The notes below the pieces were generated by a model, which worked only from the letters and a program-made list of their open reading frames with translations, searched no databases and was not told the origin of the DNA. From Bacteroides stercorirosoris (lineage in GTDB: Bacteria; Bacteroidota; Bacteroidia; Bacteroidales; Bacteroidaceae), in contig NZ_FQZN01000011.1 in the NCBI RefSeq assembly GCF_900142015.1, forward strand, positions 95,921 to 159,920: a DNA stretch of 64,000 nt, written 5' to 3'. A program made the position numbers and the translations under genes. Below are positions 8,641-17,253 of the stretch, one piece after another (position 1 is the first letter of the stretch; each line of letters starts with the position of its first letter).

Positions 8641-8688
8641 CTCCCCGTTTTATTACCTTTGTCCCAACCATGCCTTTCATTACTTTTG
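8631..8688 (+). promoter_or_regulatory. Two overlapping candidate promoters for the LacI gene
   Basis: First: TTTG 8631-8634, 19-bp spacer, TACCTTTG 8654-8661. Second: TTTG 8658-8661 (the end of the first -7 box), 19-bp spacer, TACTTTTG 8681-8688. Both match TTTG-N19-TAnnTTTG exactly. Confidence 0.6.
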
Positions 8689-8716
8689 TTGTCGGACTCA
8701 TTGACGTGTTTATACT

Positions 8717-9751
8717 ATGGAAAAGAAAAGAAATGTATCACTGAAAGAACTTGCAGCCGAATTGGGAGTATCCATTTCCACCGTTTCGCGTGCGTTGAAG
8801 AACAGCCCGGAAATAGGCGAAGATATGCGGAAAAAAGCGAAAGCCCTGGCTAAAGAAAGAAATTACCGCCCGAACCCTTTTGCCATGAGTTTATTGAAGA
8901 ATACACCACGAATCATAGGCATCATCGTCCCGGACATTGTCACCCATTATTATTCGTCCATCATCAGCGGGATTAACGATATGGCTCACAAAAATGGTTA
9001 TTCCACCATCATTACCTCCTCTTACGAACAGTTTGAGAATGAAAAGAAGTGCCTGGAAGACCTGATAAATATCCGCGTGGAAGGAATCATAGCCTGCCTG
9101 TCGCAAGAAACGACAGACTATTCCCATTTCGAAGCGCTGGCCGACCTGAACATTCCTCTGGTTTTCTTTGACCGGGTGTGCCTGACGGACAAATTTTCAT
9201 CTGTAATAACCAATAATATAGAATCGGCACAAGAAGCCACCGAGCATCTCCTATCCACAGGTTCACGGCGCGTGGCCTTTATCGGAGGGGCCAATCATCT
9301 GGATATAGTAAAAAAGCGAAAGCACGGCTATCTACAAGCCTTACGGGAAAGAAGGATACCGATCGAAAGAGAATTAGTGTTTTGCGAGAAGATAGGATAT
9401 GAAGCCGGATATGAGGGTGCCCGCCGCTTACTCTCCCTGCCCAATCCGCCCGATGCCATATTAGCCATGAACGACAACCTTGCCTTCGGAGCCATGAAAG
9501 CCATCAAAGAGTCAGGATTGAGCATACCTGCCGACATCTCCTTAATAGGATATACAGACGAAGCGCATTCCAACTACGTAGACCCTCCATTGACAGCCGT
9601 CACACATCAAACTTATAAAATGGGAGAAACCGCCTGCGAACTCTTGCTTGAACAACTCAAAGGAATCAGTAAAATAGAACAAAGAATGATACCATGCATT
9701 CTCTCGGTTCGCGGTTCGTCTATCAAGAAACGAAGTAAATATCTCAAATAA
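8717..9751 (+). CDS. LacI-family transcriptional regulator of the sugar cassette
   Basis: The product has 344 residues. The N-terminal HTH reads SLKELAAELGVSISTVSRAL (about residues 8-27) with a hinge helix region RPNPFAMSL. The periplasmic-binding-protein-like ligand domain follows (IIGIIVPDI, VFFDRV, AILAMNDNLAFGAMKA, ISLIGYTDE). It is transcribed away from the reductase-dehydrogenase-amidohydrolase-symporter cassette across a 174-bp gap holding an inverted-repeat operator, so it most likely represses or activates that cassette in response to the sugar or an intermediate. Its stop codon overlaps the U-tract of the tRNA terminator on the other strand. Confidence 0.9.
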   Translation: MEKKRNVSLKELAAELGVSISTVSRALKNSPEIGEDMRKKAKALAKERNYRPNPFAMSLLKNTPRIIGIIVPDIVTHYYSSIISGINDMAHKNGYSTIITSSYEQFENEKKCLEDLINIRVEGIIACLSQETTDYSHFEALADLNIPLVFFDRVCLTDKFSSVITNNIESAQEATEHLLSTGSRRVAFIGGANHLDIVKKRKHGYLQALRERRIPIERELVFCEKIGYEAGYEGARRLLSLPNPPDAILAMNDNLAFGAMKAIKESGLSIPADISLIGYTDEAHSNYVDPPLTAVTHQTYKMGETACELLLEQLKGISKIEQRMIPCILSVRGSSIKKRSKYLK

Positions 9752-9780
9752 AAAAGGCCTTACAATCACTCGCAAGACCT
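9749..9780 (-). terminator. Terminator of the tRNA-Val operon
   Basis: Minus-strand stem AGGTCTT/AAGGCCT (one G-U pair, 12-nt loop) followed by a run of T overlapping the end of the convergent LacI gene. Confidence 0.7.
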
Positions 9781-9797
9781 GTCCAACAATATTAAAG

Positions 9798-9872
9798 TGG
9801 GCGTTGACGGATTCGAACCGCCGACCCTCTGCTTGTAAGGCAGATGCTCTGAACCAGCTGAGCTAAACGCCC
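9798..9872 (-). tRNA. tRNA-Val (anticodon UAC)
   Basis: 75-nt cloverleaf including an A discriminator. Acceptor GGGCGTT pairs with AACGCCC, the D-loop region is AGCTCAGCTGGTTCAGAGC, the anticodon loop CTTACAA gives UAC, and GGTTCGAATCC forms the T-loop. CCA is not encoded. The sequence is identical to the copy at 9900-9974. Confidence 0.95.
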
Positions 9873-9899
9873 TTTTGTACGAAAGTGCTTGGATTTTTG

Positions 9900-9974
9900 T
9901 GGGCGTTGACGGATTCGAACCGCCGACCCTCTGCTTGTAAGGCAGATGCTCTGAACCAGCTGAGCTAAACGCCC
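9900..9974 (-). tRNA. tRNA-Val (anticodon UAC), second identical copy
   Basis: Same 75-nt sequence as the copy at 9798-9872, with 27 bases between them; a tandem duplication transcribed from one promoter. This is the promoter-proximal copy. Confidence 0.95.
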
Positions 9975-9999
9975 GTACACTTCCGTTTCAAAAGCGATG

Positions 10000-10030
10000 C
10001 AAAGGTACAGCTTATTTTGACATTACCAAA
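10000..10030 (-). promoter_or_regulatory. tRNA-Val operon promoter
   Basis: Minus-strand TTTG (10027-10030), 19-bp spacer, TACCTTTG (10000-10007): an exact match to the Bacteroidetes consensus, 26 bases before the first tRNA. Confidence 0.75.
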
Positions 10031-10158
10031 ACATTTGCGAATTATTTTTCAGAAGAAATATACAATTTCCTATGTAGTGATTGAAATTCAACAATTTAAC
10101 AAAGAAACTTTTTTTCCTTAAAGAATCAGCTATATAACTTCCGCTTTTCTTTATCACC

Positions 10159-12360
10159 TTATGGAAGGATATAACTTCCCGGCGGAAGCACTTTATCTTT
10201 TCTGCCGGGCAATGCCACTACAGCAATGGTGCCCTGAGGAACAACCACATGTATAGTCATTATGTGATTCTCCTTCTTTATATCTACTTTGATATCGCCA
10301 TAAAGAGTAGGCACCACTGCCGAAGCTTCATGCAATGCCCCGAGCTGCGGAGAAACACGGAAACACTTGAATCCCGGTTCAAGAGGCTCTATCCCACAAA
10401 GTTTCTGGCTCAATATGGTCAGCGGGCCACCACTCCACGCATGATTGATAGTACCGCCTCCAAAACCTTCAGCGCCTATCCCCCAGCCCTCAAACAAAGT
10501 GGTATAAGGGTATGCCAGCATTTGGGTGTAGCGGTTGCGCATACGTTCCAATGCAAAGTCCGGCTCACCCATCATGAACAAAGCTTCCAGAACATACTTT
10601 TCCATATAGGGACTGGCGTGATACTCCTTTTTCAAGACTTTCAGCAAGGCTTTATGCCTGCCGACCGGAGCCAGTCCGCTGACTACGGCCATAGCCTGGG
10701 CGCGGTCGTCCGTCTCGCCCTGATGGGACTTGGAGCGGTATGCAGTACCCGTCCAGTAGCGATGGTCGAAAGTTGAGGAAATGCGCTTCATCATCCCGTC
10801 AGCCCGGTTGGCGTCATACTGCTTATGCAAATAAAGGGCAAACTCTTTTTCCGCTTTAAGAGCCAGATAATACCAGCAGGTGGTAAGAACTTCCAGGTCG
10901 ATATCAGTCCCCCAGTCTCCCCAGTTCCAATCGCCCAGACGGGGAACGGGAAAGCCCTGCATGTCTACTTCCCACACTTCGTGCAGGTATTTCTTCATCC
11001 CGTCGTAAACGTCCGGAACAAAAGAATAGTCACCGCTATAAAATGCCTGGGTATAGAATCCGTACCATCCCACAGAAGCCAACATTTGCAAAGGCAGCTC
11101 TTTGCACCAATTCAGAGAAGGTACGGGAGAAGCGATAATGCCATCCGGCCGTTGCCAGTTCATCAACTCATAAATGCCTTTTACAGCCAGCTGCCATCCC
11201 TGCGGATCGAGCGCATAGAATGCCTCGCCCAGTTCATTTACTTCATCGCCCCACCACTGTGCGCGCTCGCGATCCGGACAATCCATATAATTATCACGCA
11301 TAGTAATATATAAGGTACGGGCACTCCGCTTCCACAGTTCGGTAAAGAACTCATCGTTGCAGGCGAAAGAGCCTTTAATATCCGCATTATAGCCCGTTTC
11401 ACGATATTTAAGTTCCAGCACTTCCACACCGGCCGGGATAATGTACAGCATTTCATGCCCGTTCATCCATCCGAAACTTTCATATTCCTGTTCACCGTCG
11501 CGAGTAATATACTCCGCCCGCACATTATTGGCACTGCCACCCGTGTAATTGTCCGTCAACATTCCAATCTGCAATCCCGCCGGAGCTTTTACTTTCAAAT
11601 AAGGAGTTACCTGGGCATTATAAGGCAACCGGCAACGAATGGTGTCTCCCGTTTCATTCTTAACCATTTCCGGATATTCTTTCAATCCGCTATCTTTCCA
11701 CATCGGGACAGGACGAAGCACCAATTTACCAAACGGCATCCCATTCGGGGAGGCAATCTCGACAGATGCCCCCAACCGTCCGTCAAACTCCGGCAGATTC
11801 CAGCCCGCCAGTTCTTTGCGGGCATCGAAACGGATATTGCTCTCCGCCAAACGGTAATTGGGAAATGGCGCTTCTGTATCTTGGTAGGCCTGATAAACTT
11901 TACATTGCCAGGTTTTGTCGCTGACGATGGTCAACCCTGCCGAACGGGCACTAAACAATAAAGCAGCCGTCCCGCTGTTCACATGACTGAAGCCGTTCTT
12001 CCCGAAATGCCACACTAACAATGCTATGGTATTCCCTCCCTTTACCAGATAGGGAGCAATGTTTATCCGGTCATAATAAGTCGCCCCGGGCGCAGGTCCG
12101 CGTTTCAATCCGCCCTCAAAAACCACCATTTCGCCATTAATCCACAACCAGTATTTGGAATCGACAGCAATATTAGCCATCAGCTCACCCGGCACATCAG
12201 CAACCTCCACGGTTTTACGAAAACAAAGCCAGGAGTTCGGTGTACCTTGACAATGTTCACTGCCAATCCACCTGGCCTGAGGCAGGAACTCATCCGCTGC
12301 CTTCATCTGTATGGCAGCAACAGCTATCAAAATAAGAATTAAAAAGAAGAGCTTTTTCAT
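10159..12360 (-). CDS. GH78-like alpha-L-rhamnosidase, exported
   Basis: Predicted to release alpha-L-rhamnose from glycans or glycosides. The product has 733 residues with a signal peptide (about 1-21, cut after IQMKA). A beta-sandwich domain with lectin-like WLWINGE follows (about 60-130). The (alpha/alpha)6 barrel begins near 335. Family motifs DCPDRERAQWWGDE (360-373) and GWGIGAEGFGGGTINHAWSGGP near the C-terminus match GH78 and related six-hairpin glycosidases. It is a single-gene unit with no SusC/D pair beside it. Specificity within the clan is inferred; unsaturated or uncharacterised GH78-like activities are possible. Confidence 0.75.
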   Translation of the reverse strand: MKKLFFLILILIAVAAIQMKAADEFLPQARWIGSEHCQGTPNSWLCFRKTVEVADVPGELMANIAVDSKYWLWINGEMVVFEGGLKRGPAPGATYYDRINIAPYLVKGGNTIALLVWHFGKNGFSHVNSGTAALLFSARSAGLTIVSDKTWQCKVYQAYQDTEAPFPNYRLAESNIRFDARKELAGWNLPEFDGRLGASVEIASPNGMPFGKLVLRPVPMWKDSGLKEYPEMVKNETGDTIRCRLPYNAQVTPYLKVKAPAGLQIGMLTDNYTGGSANNVRAEYITRDGEQEYESFGWMNGHEMLYIIPAGVEVLELKYRETGYNADIKGSFACNDEFFTELWKRSARTLYITMRDNYMDCPDRERAQWWGDEVNELGEAFYALDPQGWQLAVKGIYELMNWQRPDGIIASPVPSLNWCKELPLQMLASVGWYGFYTQAFYSGDYSFVPDVYDGMKKYLHEVWEVDMQGFPVPRLGDWNWGDWGTDIDLEVLTTCWYYLALKAEKEFALYLHKQYDANRADGMMKRISSTFDHRYWTGTAYRSKSHQGETDDRAQAMAVVSGLAPVGRHKALLKVLKKEYHASPYMEKYVLEALFMMGEPDFALERMRNRYTQMLAYPYTTLFEGWGIGAEGFGGGTINHAWSGGPLTILSQKLCGIEPLEPGFKCFRVSPQLGALHEASAVVPTLYGDIKVDIKKENHIMTIHVVVPQGTIAVVALPGRKDKVLPPGSYILP

Positions 12361-12397
12361 GTTTAAGACAGTATTCTGATTTAGTTTTCATCTGTCA

Positions 12398-12429
12398 CAA
12401 AAATAACGGATTATTTTTTGATATCCAAT
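12398..12429 (-). promoter_or_regulatory. Candidate promoter of the GH78-like gene
   Basis: Minus-strand -7 TATTTTTG (12398-12405) with ATTG (3 of 4 matches) 20 bp upstream, 38-69 bases before the start codon. Confidence 0.45.
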
Positions 12430-12440
12430 GATGCGGACCT

Positions 12441-12490
12441 AAAAAAAGAGACAGCATAAACACCGGAAACACCCGGCATCTATGCTGTCT
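12441..12490 (-). terminator. carB terminator
   Basis: 10-bp stem AGACAGCATA/TATGCTGTCT around a 22-nt loop with an inner CCGG hairpin, followed on the minus strand by a run of seven T; 25 bases after the carB stop. Confidence 0.8.
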
Positions 12491-12515
12491 TCTCTTTTCT
12501 GGTAATTATACTCTA

Positions 12516-15500
12516 TTATTTGTATTCCTGCCAGCTCTTGATCTGAATATCTTCCAGTTTCATCTCGCAGAACGCTTCGATGAAAGCGCTTGCCAGACGG
12601 GCATTCGTAATCAACGGAATGTTGTGGTCGATGGCACCGCGACGAATTTTATAACCATTCGTCAACTCACGCTTCGTATGGTTCTTCGGAATGTTGACAA
12701 TCAAGTCGAACTTATGTTCGGCAATCATCTTCATCACGTTATTCTCAGCATCAGGACGTTCATCGGGCCAGTAAACAGCCTCAGTAGCCACGCCATGAGC
12801 GTTGAGGAATGCCGCCGTACCTGCCGTTGCATAAATCTTATACCCTTTGTTGAAGAGCATGCGGCTGGATTCCAGCAAATCTACTTTCGACTTCATCGCA
12901 CCGGAAGAGAACATCACGCCCTTCTGGGGAATCTGGAAGCCGGTAGCAATCATGGCACTCAGCAATGCTTCTGAGAAGTCATCACCGATACAGCCAACCT
13001 CACCGGTAGAAGACATATCCACACCCAACACCGGGTCTGCCTTGTGCAGACGTGAGAATGAGAACTGGGAAGCCTTCACGCCAATCCAGTCAATATCGAA
13101 TGCCGACTTGTCAGGACGGGTGTAAGGAGCATCGAGCATGATGCGGGTAGCTGTTTCAATAAAGTTGCGTTTCAACACCTTAGACACGAACGGGAAGCTG
13201 CGTGAAGCGCGGAGATTACATTCGATCACCTTCACTTCGTTGTTGCGTGCCAGGAACTGGATGTTGAACGGACCGGAGATATTGAGTTCTTTTGCAATCT
13301 GACGGCTGATTTTCTTGATACGGCGTGCCGTAGCGAAGTAAATCTTCTGTGCGGGGAACACCAGCGTAGCGTCACCGGAGTGTACGCCTGCAAATTCCAC
13401 GTGCTCGGAAATGGCATATTCCACTACTTCACCATTCTGCGCAACAGCGTCGAATTCAATTTCCTTCGTGTTCTGCAAGAACTGTGAAATAACCACCGGA
13501 TATTCCTTAGACACTTCGGCAGCCATCTTCAGGAAGTTCTCCAGCTCTTCCTCATCGTAGCATACGTTCATCGCTGCACCCGAAAGCACATACGACGGAC
13601 GAACCAGCACCGGATAACCTACCTTTTCAACAAAGCCTTTCACATCTTCCAGACTGGTGAGTTCCTGCCAAGCCGGCTGGTCGATGCCCAGCTGGTCGAG
13701 CATTGCAGAGAACTTGTTACGGTTTTCGGCACGGTCGATAGAGATAGGAGAAGTTCCCAGGATGGGCACTGCCTGACGGTGCAGTTTCATGGCCAGGTTG
13801 TTCGGGATTTGTCCGCCTACGGATACGATTACACCGCGGGGCTGTTCCAGGTCGATAACATCGAGCACACGTTCAAAAGAAAGTTCGTCGAAGTAAAGAC
13901 GGTCGCACATATCATAGTCGGTAGATACGGTTTCGGGGTTGTAGTTAATCATGATTGATTTGTAACCCAGCTTGCGTGCAGTCTGCACAGCGTTCACCGA
14001 ACACCAGTCAAACTCAACGGAAGAACCGATACGGTATGCGCCGGAACCCAGAACGACTACCGATTTCTCGTTCTTATAGTAATTCACGTCATATCCCTGA
14101 GTGGCATACGTCATGTACAGGTAGTTGGTCAGTTCGGGATGCTCGGAAGCAACTGTATTGATGCGTTTTACAGCCGGAAGGATGCCCAGTTCCTTGCGAC
14201 GGGCGCGTACCTGGAGGTTTTCTTTCTCCATGTTACCTTGCGGATTCAATACGAAACGGGCAATCTGGAAGTCAGAGAAACCGAGGACTTTTGCTTCGCG
14301 CAGCACATCGGCGGGAATATCTTCTACCTTATTATATTGTGAAAGTTTCAGCTTATAGTCTACGATGTTCTTCAATTTGCCAAGGAACCAGGGGTCAATC
14401 TTGGTCAGGTCGAAGATGCGGTCAATTGTGTAGCCGTTCTCCAAAGCCTCAGCAATGGCAAACACGCGCAAGTCCGTAGGACGTGAAAGTTCGCGGTCGA
14501 GGTCGTCGAAGTGCAGGTCGTTGCCCACGAATCCGTGCATGCCCTGACCAATCATACGCAAACCTTTCTGGATGATTTCCTCGAAAGAACGTCCGATAGA
14601 CATGATTTCGCCTACCGACTTCATGCTGGAACCAATTTCACGGCTAACGCCTACGAATTTCGTCAAGTCCCAACGAGGTATTTTGCATATCAGGTAATCC
14701 AGTTGCGGAGCTACGTAAGCAGAGTTCGGAGTTCCCATTTCGCCAATCTGGTCGAGCGTATAGCCCAGAGCAATCTTAGCGGCAACGAATGCCAACGGGT
14801 AACCCGTAGCTTTAGAGGCCAAAGCGGAAGAACGGGACAGACGGGCATTCACCTCAATCACACGGTAGTCGTTGGTTTCGGCATTGAATGCGTACTGAAT
14901 GTTACATTCGCCTACGATACCCAGGTGGCGGATGCACTTCGTAGAAAGGTCTTGCAACATTTTCACCTGTTCGTCAGTCAGCGAGCAAGTGGGGGCAACC
15001 ACGATAGACTCTCCGGTATGGATGCCCAGCGGGTCGAAGTTTTCCATGCTTGCTACCGTGAAGCAGTGGTCGTTTGCATCACGGATAACCTCAAATTCTA
15101 TTTCTTTCCAGCCTTTCAAAGACTCTTCTACAAGAATTTGCTTCGAGAAAGCGAATGAGCTTTCAGCCAGTTTCAGGAATTCTTCCTTATCCTGGCAGAT
15201 ACCGCTACCCAAACCGCCCAGTGCATAAGCGGAACGGACCATCACCGGGAAACCGATACGCTCGGCAGCGGCAATCGCGTCTTCCATGCTCTCTACAGCC
15301 TGGCTGACGGGAGTTTTCATCTCGATTTCATCCAGCTTCTTCACGAAGAGGTCGCGGTCTTCAGTGTACATGATGGCTTCTACCGAAGTACCCAGCACAC
15401 GCACGCCATGCTTAGCCAGCACGCCGCTTGTGTAGAGTTCGGCACCGCAGTTCAGCGCAGTCTGACCGCCGAATGCCAACAGGATGCCGTCCGGCTGCTC

Positions 15501-15734
15501 TTTCTTGATGATTTCTTCTACAAAATCAGTGGTTACGGGCAGGAAGTAAACCTTATCTGCAATGCCTTCCGATGTCTGGATAGTAGCAATGTTAGGGTTT
15601 ACCAATACTGAACTGATACCTTCTTCACGCAGAGCCTTCAACGCCTGCGAACCGGAATAGTCGAACTCCCCGGCCTGACCGATCTTGAGTGCACCTGAGC
15701 CCAAGACCAACACTTTCTTCAAATTCTTTTCCAT
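12516..15734 (-). CDS. carB: Carbamoyl-phosphate synthase large subunit
   Basis: Makes carbamoyl phosphate from ammonia (delivered by CarA), bicarbonate and two ATP, for pyrimidines and arginine. The product has 1072 residues, the usual CarB length. Two homologous ATP-grasp halves are visible, each opening with a VLGSGA(L/Y)(K/R)IG motif (near residue 10 and near 560). The C-terminal 130 residues are the MGS-like allosteric domain (ATAGTAAFL, TNGYKIRRGAIDHNIPLITN), where UMP and ornithine act in E. coli. No carA is adjacent, unlike the usual carAB order; it must lie elsewhere. The long leader with a 38-codon ORF and a terminator argues for transcription attenuation. Confidence 0.97.
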   Translation of the reverse strand: MEKNLKKVLVLGSGALKIGQAGEFDYSGSQALKALREEGISSVLVNPNIATIQTSEGIADKVYFLPVTTDFVEEIIKKEQPDGILLAFGGQTALNCGAELYTSGVLAKHGVRVLGTSVEAIMYTEDRDLFVKKLDEIEMKTPVSQAVESMEDAIAAAERIGFPVMVRSAYALGGLGSGICQDKEEFLKLAESSFAFSKQILVEESLKGWKEIEFEVIRDANDHCFTVASMENFDPLGIHTGESIVVAPTCSLTDEQVKMLQDLSTKCIRHLGIVGECNIQYAFNAETNDYRVIEVNARLSRSSALASKATGYPLAFVAAKIALGYTLDQIGEMGTPNSAYVAPQLDYLICKIPRWDLTKFVGVSREIGSSMKSVGEIMSIGRSFEEIIQKGLRMIGQGMHGFVGNDLHFDDLDRELSRPTDLRVFAIAEALENGYTIDRIFDLTKIDPWFLGKLKNIVDYKLKLSQYNKVEDIPADVLREAKVLGFSDFQIARFVLNPQGNMEKENLQVRARRKELGILPAVKRINTVASEHPELTNYLYMTYATQGYDVNYYKNEKSVVVLGSGAYRIGSSVEFDWCSVNAVQTARKLGYKSIMINYNPETVSTDYDMCDRLYFDELSFERVLDVIDLEQPRGVIVSVGGQIPNNLAMKLHRQAVPILGTSPISIDRAENRNKFSAMLDQLGIDQPAWQELTSLEDVKGFVEKVGYPVLVRPSYVLSGAAMNVCYDEEELENFLKMAAEVSKEYPVVISQFLQNTKEIEFDAVAQNGEVVEYAISEHVEFAGVHSGDATLVFPAQKIYFATARRIKKISRQIAKELNISGPFNIQFLARNNEVKVIECNLRASRSFPFVSKVLKRNFIETATRIMLDAPYTRPDKSAFDIDWIGVKASQFSFSRLHKADPVLGVDMSSTGEVGCIGDDFSEALLSAMIATGFQIPQKGVMFSSGAMKSKVDLLESSRMLFNKGYKIYATAGTAAFLNAHGVATEAVYWPDERPDAENNVMKMIAEHKFDLIVNIPKNHTKRELTNGYKIRRGAIDHNIPLITNARLASAFIEAFCEMKLEDIQIKSWQEYK

Positions 15735-15782
15735 ATATTCTCTTGTTGTCTATTAAGTTTCTTCCTCTATACGTTCGGGCAC

Positions 15783-15818
15783 AAAAAAAATGCGTTACCC
15801 GAAAAGGATTAACGCATT
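15783..15818 (-). terminator. Intrinsic terminator in the carB leader (attenuator)
   Basis: Minus-strand 9-bp stem AATGCGTTA/TAACGCATT, extended by three pairs with one bulge, followed by an 8-nt T run. It sits 49 bases before the carB start and downstream of the candidate carB promoter, so it can only stop carB transcription itself. The 5' arm contains the stop codon of the leader ORF. Confidence 0.85.
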
Positions 15819-15925
15819 ACCAAAGAACTAACAATATCATTTTCAGAGAAAGAGAAATCGTCGGCTAACGAATGAAATTCATTCGAATGCAGATTGTATG
15901 TATCTCTTTTCCCGTGTTGTTGCAT
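15809..15925 (-). CDS. 38-codon carB leader peptide ORF
   Basis: ATG at 15925 to TAA at 15809-15811. The peptide begins MQQHGKRDTYNLHSNEF and ends NDIVSSLVMR. It starts about a dozen bases after the predicted transcription start and its stop codon overlaps the last two bases of the 5' arm of the attenuator stem. A ribosome at the end of this ORF would block the terminator hairpin, as in the E. coli pyrBI and pyrE leaders. U-rich stretches precede the stem (around 15846-15860 and 15823-15832), suiting UTP-sensitive polymerase pausing. There is no run of a regulatory amino acid, so coupling rather than stalling on starved codons is the better model. Coding status is inferred from position. Confidence 0.6.
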   Translation of the reverse strand: MQQHGKRDTYNLHSNEFHSLADDFSFSENDIVSSLVMR

Positions 15926-15944
15926 CGCTGTTTTAAAATTTGTG

Positions 15945-15976
15945 CAAAGTAACGACTTATTTGTGAAATCAGCAAA
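15945..15976 (-). promoter_or_regulatory. Candidate carB promoter
   Basis: Minus-strand TTTG (15973-15976), 20-bp spacer, TTACTTTG (15945-15952), a near match to the consensus. It predicts a leader of about 200 nt. Confidence 0.55.
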
Positions 15977-16333
15977 TTATCAGAAGAAGTTTTTTAGGAA
16001 TTCACCGAATACGGACAGGAATATCAGTATCATCCTAATCTCAAATGAAGAATAATTTGTAGTTTTACCGCAAAGTGCTCTCCCGACACTGCACGGCATA
16101 CAGAATCTGGAGAATAAAAGTGTACTACGTAAAACAGATAAAGGGGGATGAAATACGAATTAGGACTTGCATTGTGACATCCTGCCTGTTTTCAAAAGAG
16201 GTATTACCGCGACGCGAAGGTTAACCGCATAACCAGGTATATATAATCAAGCCAAACACCATTAAGAACAAAACCACACTCTCCTTACCACAAAAGCATA
16301 ATAAACCTGCCCCAAAACTTCTTCATCCCGACT
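15977..16333. other. Intergenic stretch, nothing recognised
   Basis: Between the divergent carB promoter and the 21-bp repeat array. No convincing ORF, RNA gene or hairpin was seen. It could be decayed sequence or an extended regulatory region. Confidence 0.4.
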
Positions 16334-16438
16334 ATAAACTTTATCTTTGCGCTGGAGATGCATATCTTCACCTTAGAGATGCGCATCTTCAGCTTAAAGA
16401 CATTCATCTCCAGACTGGAGATAAACTTTCTTCCTAAC
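16334..16438. repeat. 21-bp tandem repeat array upstream of the HU-like gene (array 2)
   Basis: Four degenerate units start at 16355, 16376, 16397 and 16418, exactly 21 bp apart, with a weaker one at 16334. The shared core is GAGATGCatATCTTCacCTTA; the second unit contains the perfect palindrome GATGCGCATC. A TATCTTTG box (16342-16349) precedes the array, so the units may be at or just after a transcription start. Two helical turns per unit would present the cores on one DNA face. Confidence 0.75.
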
Positions 16439-16539
16439 CACAGACATCTTCATCCCTAAAGAGAAGGTACCTCGAAGTTAAGACGGGACTCTTTTATCGT
16501 TAACACTGGTCACAAACATTATTAATACCGTAGAAATCA

Positions 16540-17181
16540 ATGGCTGAATATGAGATGCAGGAATCAAACCTGCCCAATGAAGAGGGCAAACGTATCCTCT
16601 TTCCACGCATGAAGCTGTGGAACCAAGTAGACTTGGAATACATCGCAAAGAACATCAATTATGCAAGCACTTTCACACCGGGCGACATTATGGGGCTGGT
16701 GCGCTCGCTCACCCAGGAGATTGCCAACCAGATGGCGCAAGGCAATTCGGTGAAAGTGGACGGCCTCGGCATCTTCACCCCCGCACTGGGCTTGCGCCAA
16801 GGCAAAGAACGCGAATCGGGCGAAAAAGGCGGGCGGCGACGAAACTCAATGAGCATCTGCGTGCAGAACATCAATTTCCGTGCCGACAAGCAATTCATCG
16901 AAGAAACAGGAAGACGCTGCATACTGAGCCGGTCGGAGTTAAAGCCCGGCCGTTCATCGCAGAAATACACACCGGAACAACGGCTGGAGTTGGCACAAAA
17001 GTATCTGGAGGAACATCCTTATATGAAAGTGCCCGATTACTGCCAACTGACAGGTTTGCTGCGAAACACCGCCGCCAAGGAGTTGAAGCGCTGGAGCGAA
17101 ATACCGGAAACCGGCATTACCACTCAAGGACGAGGTTCGCACAAGCTGTATGTAAAGCGGAAAGAGACAGCTATCCCTTGA
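16540..17181 (+). CDS. HU/IHF-like DNA-binding protein with C-terminal extension
   Basis: Nucleoid-associated type protein of 213 residues. Residues about 30-120 fit the HU-like domain common in Bacteroidetes (DLEYIAKNI, DIMGLVRSLTQEIANQMAQGNSV, VDGLGIFTPALG, followed by a charged arm EKGGRRRNS). The C-terminal 80 residues (YTPEQRLELAQKYLEEHPYM, LTGLLRNTAAKELKRW) look like a small helix-turn-helix. It stands alone, downstream of the 21-bp array. Two overlapping frames on both strands are shadows. Function beyond DNA binding is not readable. Confidence 0.8.
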   Translation: MAEYEMQESNLPNEEGKRILFPRMKLWNQVDLEYIAKNINYASTFTPGDIMGLVRSLTQEIANQMAQGNSVKVDGLGIFTPALGLRQGKERESGEKGGRRRNSMSICVQNINFRADKQFIEETGRRCILSRSELKPGRSSQKYTPEQRLELAQKYLEEHPYMKVPDYCQLTGLLRNTAAKELKRWSEIPETGITTQGRGSHKLYVKRKETAIP

Positions 17182-17207
17182 GGTTTCGATAAATATCGGT
17201 ATCTTTG
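17177..17207 (+). promoter_or_regulatory. Candidate trpS promoter
   Basis: CTTG (17177-17180), 19-bp spacer, TATCTTTG (17200-17207), 46 bases before the trpS start; it overlaps the end of the HU-like gene. Confidence 0.6.
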
Positions 17208-17253
17208 CAGTCGCATTGAAAATTAAGGAATTAAAAACGAAGAAAATATAGAT

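Noticed and set aside
9792..9980. 62-codon ORF with a duplicated LAQLVQSICLTSRGSAVRIRQ peptide
   Set aside because: It is a translation of the two tRNA-Val genes; this peptide is a well-known false ORF in tRNA genes.
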